Shown one piece after another: positions 1 to 9,400 of a stretch of DNA of 64,000 nucleotides; the first letter of the stretch is position 1; the number at the start of each line of letters is the position of its first letter. This DNA is from Ustilaginoidea virens (taxonomy: Eukaryota; Ascomycota; Sordariomycetes; Hypocreales; Clavicipitaceae). The DNA is taken from NCBI RefSeq assembly GCF_000687475.1, contig NC_057318.1, positions 5,704,001 to 5,768,000 of the forward strand. The letters run 5' to 3'. Position numbers and translations under genes: made by a program. Under the pieces are notes generated by a model. The model had not been told where the DNA came from, searched no databases, and saw only the letters and a list, made by a program, of their open reading frames with translations.

Positions 1-2013
1 CTTAGGAATAAATTGGAAGACTTTAGTATCTAATAACTGCTCAAATTCCTTAAATAAGGCCTTTATCCAAAGGTCTTTTTCAGGGCTTTATAGCACATCC
101 TTCCAGCTATTTAGCGTGCCGTCAGCATTTTTAGCAAGCTTACGCTTCGCTTTATAGCAGGAATTCCATATTAGGTGGTATAAGATATAACCCTCCTGAG
201 GGAATAAGTCGGTAAGGCCAGTAGGGTTAGTAGGGCCCGTAGGATTAGTAGGGCCAGTAGGGCCAGTAGGGCCAATAGGGCCAATAGGGCCAGTAGGGCC
301 AATAGGGCTAGTAGGGCTAACAGGGCCAATAGAGCCAGTAAGGTCAGCAGGAATAAGGCTAGTAAGAATATCTATAAGGTCATCCTTTACAGTAGCCGGG
401 GACTAAATTGTAGGGGTGGTATTAATATTAATAATACCAGGGACGCTTTTAAGGTCATCCAGTAAAACATTATTATTAGTAATGTTAGTAGAGTCCGGCA
501 TGCTTTCCAGGTCATCCGGTATAGCATTAGTATTAGTAATGCTAGTAAGGTTAGTAGAATTAGTAGGGTCAGGAATGCTTTCTAGGTCATCCAGTAAAAT
601 AGCAGGTTCTTTACTGCTAGATACCCCCTCTGAACCTATATTTTGCCCTTTGTGAAAGTCTTCTTCTAGGCCACTAGAAATAGGGCCTATACCTTCATTT
701 TAATAAATAAAGGTAATAAAGGTCGTTTTAGTAATATCCTTCTTCTTTAAAGGGTAAACCAGGTAGGTATTAGCACAGGTCTTTTTAAGTAGCTGAATAC
801 CTATATGCCCTAGCCGTATATACCAAATGCCGGCTAATTGTAATAGCTTCTGATATTCTGTATCATCTGCTATAAGGGCAGGAGTAGGGCTAGTAGCCAC
901 TACAAGATTTTCACTAATCGTAATAGCGGGCTCTTTGCTAGTCGTAATAGCAGGAGGTTGGGTGGTAGGGCTAGTAGCCTCTACAGGTTCCTTACTAGTT
1001 GCAGTAGTAGGAACGGGGGTAATAGTAGTATCCTTAGGATCATTATAATCAGCAGGGTTAGTAGGGCTGGGGACCTCTACTGTTATACTATTAGTAACAG
1101 TATAATGGCTGCAAGGTTGATGCAGTAGTAGTGTGTCTATTCCTTTCTGTGGAAGGAAAAAGCCGTATTTTTCAAAGTTAAAAATGCCGATACATTTACG
1201 GCTTGCTGACCAAAGCTGATTTTTAATTAGTACCCCTTTAGCGGCATAGTGCTTTACACCGCTAATGATGTTAATATCCAAGGTAGGAATATATAGTGCA
1301 TTCTTGAGCTCTATAATACCCCATTTAGTGGGATTAACGCCCTATAGCACAGTAAATCGTGCTGTGCCCCAACTAGTAGTGAAAATAGGGCAACCACCAG
1401 TAGTAATAACAGGCTTATCATCCTTCTCAAAATAGTAAAAAGTGGTGAAATGCTTCTTATCATTAATAATATGATAAGTAGAGCCTATATCGTAAAGGAG
1501 GGCATCCTTAGGGGTCCTACCGCTTAATTTAGCACTATAGCTTATATTAGTGGATATAGTGGATATAGTAGAAGAAGAAGAGGAATAGGATATATTAGTA
1601 TCCTGGGTATTATAGTTGCCTATAATAAAGGACTCCATATCTTACTGTTTGCTGCTAGAGTCATATTTCTTCTTCTATTGCTGCTTCTTTTTCCTATTAT
1701 TAGTAGAATTATTCTTGCTATTATTAGTAGAAGCGGCATTAGTAGTAGTAGGGCTAGTAGCCTCTACTGGGTCCTTAATAGTCGTAATAGTAGGACCAGG
1801 GATAATAGGGCTAGTAGCCTCTACTAATTCCTTACTAGTTGTAATAGTAGGAATGTTACTATTTTGCCTACTAACTAGGCCTTGTATAAGGATAGTTAGG
1901 GTGTTCATCTGGGACTTTATATCGTCCATATCTCGCTGTAGTTATACAGTAAGATTAGCTTTAGAATTGGAATCCAAAGTGGCCTTATAAGTGGAAGGCC
2001 TAAACTGTGCCAT
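1..2013 (-). pseudogene. gag-pol: copia R gag-protease-integrase polyprotein, RIP-degraded
   Basis: The start is the ATG at 2013-2011 (MAQFRPSTYK), and one frame continues to the left edge. The open pieces at 1929-1675, 1638-1342 and 1281-700 are all in phase with it. Protease: the segment near 1490 reads LLYDIGSTYHIINDKKHF, matching the copia active-site region with the Asp kept and the glycine spacing altered. Gag-pre-integrase: GIWYIRLGHIGIQLLKK near 830-780. Compared with Q the gag is very short (about 180 codons before the protease against about 455), and a peptide of the type TTSKEPVEATSPT recurs between 1930 and 1740 and again at 1020-880. A Gly-Pro-X repeat follows near 345-200. Stops are TAG/TAA where Gln or Trp is expected. 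Confidence 0.8.
200..345 (-). repeat. collagen-like Gly-Pro-X coding repeat in copia R linker
   Basis: On the minus strand the sequence is a run of nine-base units such as GGCCCTATT and GGCCCTACT. In the polyprotein frame (phase checked against the ATG at 2013) these read Gly-Pro-Ile / Gly-Pro-Thr, giving roughly a dozen G-P-X triplets with some Asn/Ser variants. The repeat lies between integrase and RT, where this copia lineage carries a variable linker. Confidence 0.6.
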
Positions 2014-2254
2014 TATAGTGGTTAAAAGTCGTTAAAAATGGCGCCAATAGCTATAGGAACAGATGAATAACCAGCTAAATAGCTGGCAAAATAGTCGAGT
2101 AACTAGCTGGACAGCTAGTAAATATAGTGGCTAGTAGCCTACTATAAAAAGATAACCGCAGAGTATAGCGGCAGGTCTCAATATAAAAGCATAAATGCCG
2201 TAGGCGTTGTGCAAGTCCGTATTATAGCGTTGGTGTTTAAGGTGCTTATATGGT

Positions 2255-2420
2255 GCCGTAATATAAAGGTACCGTAAGTGCCGTAGGTGCCGTAAATGCC
2301 GTAGAAGCTAGGTGCCGTAGGTGCCGTAGGTGCCGTAATATAAAAAAGGTGCCGTAAGTGCCGTACCAAAAGTGCTATAAATAGGAGAGTATAACAGGTG
2401 CCGTATAGTGCAGTAAGAGT
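2255..2420 (-). repeat. short tandem repeats in leader of copia R
   Basis: About fifteen imperfect copies of a nine- to ten-base unit, ggtgccgta(g/a), occur between the 5' LTR and the gag start of R, partly interrupted by ataaa spacers. No open frame of note is present. The remaining leader (2420-2735) holds related, more degenerate units (ggttacgccgtaa type) and nothing else recognisable. Confidence 0.6.
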
Positions 2421-2736
2421 CGTGCACTAGGGGAAAAGATGTTATATAGTGGTATAATGTAAAGAATATTATACTATAAAATCCGTAGGTGCTGTAGGTT
2501 ACGCCGAAAATAACGTAAGGTTACGCTAAGAGTGCCGTAAGGTTACGCCGTAAGTTGCCGTGGGGGTACGCCGTTGATTGCCGCAGGGTAATACTGTAGG
2601 TAATAAAGGGTAAGCCAAAGGTAATAAGGGTAAGCTAAGGATACTAAAGGATAGCTATATTAATAGTACTAATAAGCAAGAGAGACCAAGGGGTGAACAC
2701 AAAAGAGGTAGGGTCAAAATAAAAAAGTAAGAACCC

Positions 2737-2748
2737 GGGCTCATAACC
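2737..2748 (-). promoter_or_regulatory. primer-binding site of copia R, half initiator-tRNA type
   Basis: Three bases inside the 5' LTR the minus strand reads GGTTATGAGCCC. This is complementary to the anticodon stem-loop of eukaryotic initiator tRNA-Met (GGGCUCAUAACC). Priming from the 5' half of tRNA-iMet, rather than its 3' end, is known for Drosophila copia and yeast Ty5. The same site occurs at the same place in element Q, which supports function. Confidence 0.75.
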
Positions 2749-2751
2749 TTT

Positions 2752-3468
2752 TGCAATTCTCAAGGTCACTATAAAAGCAGAGCCTTACTAGCTAGCTAGA
2801 TGGCACAAGACTGTCTGCGACCTGTGAACTAATCTTAGTATAAATACTAGATTTTTCACCAAGTCCTAAGACTATACAAGTGCTATAAAGCAGGGCAAGT
2901 GTAAAGGCAAGGCAAATATAAGATAACCAGAAACGCAGGGAAGGTAGGAGTTAAGAGGCATATAGTGCATTAACAGACTCGATTGTGCTACCCTTCTACT
3001 ATCTAGAAAGAAGGGGAAAAGCTATCCTATATATACATGAAGGAGGGGTGGGCCTAGGCATCCAAGGTAGCCAGTAAGAAAGCTCCCTGTAATGCTCGCT
3101 ATGCCACGTATATAATACGTCAGCAGCCCCACTATATCCAGCCTTTCCAACCACCCTAACCACCGCACTAGTAATTAGCCACCACGCTAGTGACTAACCA
3201 CCACGCTAGTGACTACCCACCACACTAGTGGACTAGCCACCACACTAGTAGGCCCACCACGCTAATTTAGCAATGCCACACCTTTTTTAATAAGGCCTAC
3301 CTTACTTGATATACAGTAAATAATCCACTGAAAATCCTAAGGTAAAAGGCAAAGGCCTAAGGTTGGTAAGACTACCGTAAGTCCAAGAGGCGGTATAAGG
3401 ACTAGAAGGTCAGTAAGCCAGTAGGGCATTAGGCCAGCAGCCTAATAGGCTACTATAGAATTTTAACA
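2752..3468 (-). repeat. 5' LTR of copia R (717 bp)
   Basis: In element sense the LTR runs from TGTTAAAATTC to GAGAATTGCA, with TG...CA ends. It is an inverted partner of the copy at 17,663-18,356. It contains a block of about 18-bp tandem repeats (CCACCACGCTAGTGACTA type in plus sense, about 3160-3265) and a TATATATAGG motif near 3025-3040 in minus sense, a plausible promoter TATA box. Its outer end touches gypsy K. Confidence 0.8.
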
Positions 3469-4137
3469 CCTATTATAGTACTTCCCCTTAATATTACGCT
3501 AAGTTTAACAACCCCTAAGGGGCGAGTAGTATACTTTTTGGCTATAATACGGGAGGGGGGCGAACTCGCCTAAGCCGCTATCGCCTTTACTTAATAGCAG
3601 TAGTAGGACGCGATGAACTATTCCTAATGCCTAGCGGAATACTATTAAATTGGGGACCGAATTTAGCTAAGCCTATAGAATATTAAAACTAACCGGCCTT
3701 ATAAGAAGCTTAATTAGGTATCCGCTAAATATACTATTGTAGCTATTCTATCCTTATTTAATATCTAACTTAATATTCTTAATAGTATTTACTCGGTTTT
3801 TTATATTAACCTAATAGAATATGCCGCTATCGACCCACTATTAAGCTAGGTCCTTATAAATATTAGGCCGGGTCCCCTATTAGTCCTACTAGAGGATTCT
3901 AATACCCCGCATAAGGAATTTAAGGTCGAGGAGATATTAGCCGCGAAAAACGCTTAGGGTGAGAATAGAAAGCGCAATATACTAGTAAAATAGAAGAGAT
4001 ACAATTTACTATCTTAAAAGCCCTTTAAGAACTTCGAAGATACTATAGCGTAAAAGGCATTTAAGGATAAAAAGGGGGATATTCGGATATATAATAGGCC
4101 TAATCGAACCCTATATTAACCCTAATACGGAAATAAA
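3469..4137 (+). pseudogene. pol: integrase C-terminus and chromodomain of gypsy K
   Basis: Continues the gypsy integrase as in G. The stretch from about 3920 to 4065 reads as a chromodomain: EFKVEEILAAKNA, then KRNILVK with a stop for the expected Trp, then the PLENFEDT-like end. In fungal chromoviruses this C-terminal module targets integration to heterochromatin by histone recognition (family knowledge). Several Trp/Gln codons are TAG/TAA, and the upstream integrase catalytic core is absent. Confidence 0.8.
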
Positions 4138-4164
4138 TGAAATTTTTCCTGGAGAAGGGGGGTA

Positions 4165-4418
4165 TATTATAGACTCGGGCTATACCCATATTATAGATTG
4201 GCTAGGGCTTAGGCCGCGCCTATACTTAGTCCGGGATAGATAATATAAGACAGACGCGCGGGCCTATAGGGCAACATTAGGGCTCTAGCCCGCGCCACAT
4301 ATAGATATATATAGACTATAGAAGGGACCCGATTCGGGCTCTTCTCCCTTCCTCTTTAGTTTTATTAATATATTCGATTAATGCCTATTCGCAGCCGCCC
4401 TAGGGCTAGTCCATTATA
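4165..4418 (+). repeat. 3' LTR of gypsy K (254 bp)
   Basis: Matches the G LTRs along its length, with ends TATTATAGAC...CCATTATA, the RIP-altered forms of TGTCACGGAC...CCGTCACA. It is preceded by a polypurine tract (GGAGAAGGGGGG) that primes plus-strand synthesis in this family. Confidence 0.85.
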
Positions 4419-5773
4419 AGCTGCATAAAAGTTTAGATATCTTCTTCGATATATTATTAAACCCGGTTTAGGAATGATCTTTTTAGTTAAACCCGGCCTC
4501 TATATAAGCTTTTCGGGTATAATTTTCCAAAGGGTATTCCGGAATAGCTTATTAATAGCCTTACGGTAGGCTGGCGGGATCTCTAGCTAGGTTATCCTAT
4601 AACCCGGGTCGGTCCAAGTTTATCGGTACTCCCATTAAAACCGTCCGTTCATCGGCCTAAATAAGCTAATATTAGCGGGAAGGGCTAGGTGCCGTGCCTA
4701 TTTTTAGCATTATCGGATAAGGCATTTAGGCCCAATATCTAGTATTACGGGCGGTATTAGTGGCATTAGCTTAAAGGGTATTATTAGGGTCTTTTATTAA
4801 AGGAAGCATATCATTAGGGCCTATAATTCGACCTCTATTGGGTATACTATAACCTCGAGGGGCATTAAGATAGCCGCCTCGGCTAGCCCAGCTAAGGGTA
4901 TAATCCCTAGAGCGATATATTTAATCGGGTCGGTCTTATAGGCTATAATCATCAGCTATTGCATATTATTATTAATAATAGGAGCTTTCCCCTATTTTAA
5001 ATAGCGGCCTATTATAAATAGGCGTCTTCCCTTTTGGTTGCTAGGACCAGCCCCTATCTTCTTCTTCTTTTTTAATAGGGGCAGGAGCAGGGGCATAAGG
5101 CTTCTTTGATATAGAGGGGGGGACGATAGAAGGTTGCTATAACTATAATTATGCTATTAGTATTACAAAGTCCCTTAGCATTAAAAGGGCTTATAAGTGC
5201 CATAGCGAGAGCCTTAGCGAGGGTATTCGCACAACCATTATAGGTGCTCGTAATAATAATAATTATCGTAATAGGGGCCTTATGCGTATATATAAGGGCG
5301 TATTTTAAAGCCTTTACATCTCTTACTCGGTATTACCAATAGGTAGTAAGGCTTCCCTAGTAGGGTTAAGCCGGGATAGGAATATACTGCAAGCAAATTG
5401 CCGGATTACTTCCTCTTAAGGCTATTATAGATTCTATTGCTATTAAAGGCATTTAAGTAGAGTTGGTATTATTAGGGAACCCAATACTCCAATATATACG
5501 CCGCGTTCCAGTAATATTGAACGGAACTACTATAAAACCTAAACGTTAATATAGCAGAATAGGGCTTTATTCCACTCGCTATAATCCTCGCGGAATTATT
5601 CCCAGAGATCATCATCTAGGTAGGTATTTTCCTTATAGGTATCTATAAGGAAGGCGATACAGTTATATAGCTATATATTTATAGCATTATTAGGGTCGAT
5701 AGGCTCTATCGCGTTAGGCTAATTATCATTAAAGAGTAAGGCGAATTATTATATCCTCTTAGGTAGCTCTCGT
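4419..5773 (-). pseudogene. gag: gag region of copia Y, RIP-degraded
   Basis: Inverted copy of the gag coding region of X (about 6484-7815). It reads leftwards and stops where gypsy K's LTR begins. The start of this gag lies across the X insertion at about 13,060: the expected ATG appears there as ATA, so the start is destroyed. Many TAG/TAA codons and no open frame of length. Y is thus a minus-strand X-family element split by X. Confidence 0.8.
5769..5773. other. target duplication CTCGT, left side of copia X
   Basis: CTCGT directly precedes the TGTCGG start of X's 5' LTR and is repeated at 13,023-13,027 directly after the 3' LTR. Five bases is the usual Ty1/copia duplication. Confidence 0.9.
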
Positions 5774-6114
5774 TGTCGGAATCGCTGTCGCAAGGTGCCC
5801 AATTGGGCATATTGCGACGGATGTGCCGCGTATACCCGATGCGCACGATGTGGCCACTTTGGCCCCTTTTGCCCCTTTACCCCTGAGCCCGGTAGGGCAC
5901 GCGGGCAGCCCGGCCCGACTGCGCCGATGCATGTGACAACGGCACACGCACAAAAAGGCTATATCGTGTAATTACCCTCTTATGCTTCCTTTCTTTCCTT
6001 TTAAATAGTTAGTTATTAGTAAAGTCAATAAATCCTTTATTTGGTGACCTCACGGTACTTGATACTACGCGCGCGACCCTACGTATAATTGGGTACCCCG
6101 AGTTTATATCAATA
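5774..6114 (+). repeat. 5' LTR of copia X (341 bp)
   Basis: Starts TGTCGGAATCGC and ends TATATCAATA (the last C of CAACA mutated). The first 180 bases are GC-rich and keep many CpG; the 3' half is pyrimidine-rich. A small open frame on the minus strand inside it recurs in every copy of this LTR and is not treated as a gene. Confidence 0.92.
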
Positions 6115-6456
6115 TTGATTAGTGGTGATAACCACCACTTATAGGATAATATCCCGTAAAGAACGGTGCATTATAGATCAGCAAGATATTAATATCGAAG
6201 AGGCAGTTGAGCTTTCTTAGCTATGCTAACTAGAGGGAGAACGATTTGTGACCTCTCCTTTCCCTTGTCTATTATGAGGAAGAAACTTACGCTGAATATC
6301 ACGATCTTTAAAGATACCCTTAGTATCTAGGAAGAACGATTTGTGACCTTTTCCTATTTTTTCTTTTTTTTACCACTACGGTAAAAGCCCTTTCGAATCT
6401 TACACTCCTTACAATATATCCCCCCCCCCCTCTCTTTAAACCCTTATCTTAATATT
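6115..6456 (+). other. leader of copia X with LTR-proximal hairpin
   Basis: Untranslated leader between the 5' LTR and the gag ATG. At 6121-6139 it holds a perfect 7-bp stem with a five-base loop (AGTGGTG-ATAAC-CACCACT). This is where the primer-binding site should be, but no tRNA match could be assigned. A C-run (6421-6430) lies just upstream of the start codon region. Confidence 0.6.
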
Positions 6457-9400
6457 ATGGCCTTATTATAACAATCACGAGAGCTACCTAAAAGGATATA
6501 ACGATTTGCCTTACTCTTTAATGACAATTAGACTAACGCTATAGAGCCCGTCGACCCTGATAATGCTACGAATGTATAGCTATACAACCGTATCGCGTTC
6601 CTTATAGATACCTATAAGGAAAATACCCACCTGGATAATAATCTCTAGGAATAATTCTGCGAAGATTATAGTGAGTAGAATAAGGCCCTATTCCGCCGTA
6701 TTAACGCTTAGGTTTTACGGCAATTCCGCTCAATATTACGGGAACGCGGCATATATATTGGAGTATCGGGTTCCCTAATAATACTAACCCTACTTAAATG
6801 CCTTTAATAATAATAGAATCCACAATAGCCTTAAGAGGAAGTAACCTGGCAACTTGCTCGCAGCGTATTCCTATCCCGGCTCAACCCTACTAGGGAAACC
6901 TTACTACCTATCGGTAATACCGAATAAGAGATGCAAAGGCTCTAAAATACGCCCTTATATATACGCATAAGGCCCTTATTATTATCATTATAAGCCCCCA
7001 TAACAATTGTGCGAATACCCTTACTAAGGCTCGCATTACGGCTCTTATAAGCCCTATTAACGCCAAGGAACTTCGTCATACTAATAGTACGATTATAGTC
7101 ATAATAACCTATCGTCCCCCCCTCTATATCGAAAAAGCCCCTTGACCCTGCCCCTACCGATGAAGAAAGGGGCCGGTCCTAATAACTAAAAAGGAAGACG
7201 CCTATTTACAATAGGCCGCTATTCGAAACAGGGGAAAGCTCCTATTATTAATAATATATAACGGCCGATGATTATAGCCTATAAGACCGACCCGATTAAT
7301 CATATCAACCTAGGGATTATACCCTTAGCTGAGGCGGCTATCTTAATGCCCCTCGAGATTATAGCATGCCCAATAGAGGTCGAGTTATAGGCCCTGATGA
7401 TGTGCTTCCTTCAATAGAGGACCCTGATGATACCCTCTAAGCTAATGCCGCCCCTGATACTAAATATCACAAATCGCGGTATCGCGGCCTATAGGCCCTA
7501 ACGCCTTATCCTTATCCGATAATGCTAAAATTAGGCATGGCACCTGGCCCTTCCCGTTAATATCGCCCTACCTAGGCCGATAAACGGACCGTTTTGACGG
7601 GAGGACCGGTAAACCTAAACCGACCTAGGTTATAGGATAACCTAGCTAGAGCTCCCGCCAGCCTACCGTAAGGCTACCGGTAAGCTGTTCCGGAATACCC
7701 TCTGGAATACCCCTAAGGTTATACCCAAAAAGCCTATGTAGAGGCTAGGTTTAACTAAGAAGATTATACCCGAACTGGGTTTAATGATGTGTCGAAGAAG
7801 ATATCTAACCTCTTATGCAGCTATCGTATAGAGGATAGATATAGCGGCAAAATGGATGATTTCTTTATACTAAAGGTTATATCTTTTAAGAGCAAGTGCC
7901 GCCTGCTAGGATTATCTAATAATACATTCGCCAGAGCCTTCTAAATTATGCTTATCGGCGATGCGGAGACTTATTACTTTGATAATATTGAATGTATTCG
8001 CGATACCCTTACTTTTGACGATATGGTTTATAAAGTCAAGAGCTATTTCGAAAATGAGAGTACAGAGTAATTCTACTTGCACCGTTGGAATAGAATAATA
8101 CTCTAATTAACTATCGCGAAATATCCCGATAAGTTAAAGCTAGAATGCCTTAATATCTTATTGGAAGAACTTTAATGCCTATATTGTGGTCTTTTTCCCC
8201 CTTTTATAGCTGATATAGAGCTTTATCGGCAAGTGCTTAACGCTATAAGGGATACCCCTGAGTGTAGCTAGGCCTTATATCGTTATGCCCCTATATTCGA
8301 AGGCCTCGCCGCTGACCTATGGCGATCCCTTTCTATCTACGAGACTACCTATATGACTCAATAGTATTATTTCCTTTAATAGCAGCCCTAATAATATCAG
8401 GATGTTGAAGATATTGATGGTAATATGGCGTTATTTATAGATTATAGATACGGTTAATTTTACAACTGGTATTAATGCCCCCAACGATACGGACCCCCTT
8501 AACGGCAATAATAGAATCGTGCCTTTCTAGCTAGGCCTCGTTAAAGAAGATGCTTCGTTTGCAATAAATCAGGATATTGGTTATCCAATTATACTGATAA
8601 AGAGTAATAAGAATTAAAGGCATGATGGCTGAAGAACCGTTCTAACCGTACTGCCCTTAATGATAAGAAATTCCGTATTTTCCTATAGGAATACGAGGGG
8701 CCCGCGTAAGGCCTCGGAGATGCCGATTTTGATGATATCGTTGAAGATGTTGAAGTTATGATAGTAGGGGATGTATAATGGGATGCAGAGAATGCTGTCA
8801 CACTATAAATTACAGCCACTTAGTACTTCCTAGCCCCTATGTAAATAGAACTGTTACCTTCTTTATCTATCGAAATGTTGTAAGCCCTACAGGATGAATT
8901 ATGCCGATATGCCTTCTTATAGATTGACCCCTTCCGAATGCCCTTACCCGATTGTAATTCTGCCTTTCTAGAAGAAGAATAGTATGGTGACTATACCTTC
9001 CGCGGAATCCTACTGGATACTGGCGCTTCCGGCTTATTAATAGTAGGCCTAGGTTAAGTAAAGGCCCTGATGAGATTGATGAAGACCCTGACTATTGAGA
9101 CGATTGACAAAAAGTATATGGTGAACTTCGGCGCTGGCTCTGCTATATCTTCCGGTATATTAAATGTCCCTACGATATTTAGCAATATCCCCTTTTACGT
9201 CCTTGATAGCGGCACCCCCTTCCTTTATTCTATTACGGATATGGATAGGATGGGCGTAAAGTTTGATAATATTGACAACCTGTTAATCTAAGGGGATACT
9301 AAGGTCCCTATTATTAGGAAATGGGGATATCTATGGTGGACTCTTAATGCTACGGATACTGCTGCCTTCTACCTCTTATTATAGGAAATCCGTTAGCTTT

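Larger units (their letters stand above)
1..3468 (-). mobile_element. Ty1/copia element R, 5' part, truncated by window edge
   Basis: Minus-strand copia retrotransposon that enters from the left window edge. From its 5' end it reads: LTR (2752-3468), a half-tRNA primer site, a leader with short tandem repeats, then a gag-protease-integrase frame running leftwards out of the window. Bases 1-60 align with the same polyprotein region of copia Q (about 35,865 onwards), so R belongs to the Q lineage (protease, integrase, then RT). Its right end abuts gypsy K, so R probably inserted into K. The target duplication cannot be tested because R's other end is outside the window. TAG/TAA codons are scattered through the frame, so it is a RIP-inactivated relic. 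Confidence 0.85.
3469..4418 (+). mobile_element. Ty3/gypsy chromovirus K, 3' fragment with LTR
   Basis: Plus-strand 3' end of a chromovirus collinear with G (about 27,005-27,955): integrase C-terminus, chromodomain, polypurine tract and 3' LTR. The left part is cut off where copia R begins. Its 3' LTR ends inside the gag of copia Y, with agctg as the possible target duplication (only this side is visible). Confidence 0.85.

Noticed and set aside
181..345. Possible telomere-like TTAGGG/TAGGG repeats
   Set aside because: The period is nine bases (gtagggcca) and reads as Gly-Pro-X codons in the copia R frame; no TTAGGG array is present.
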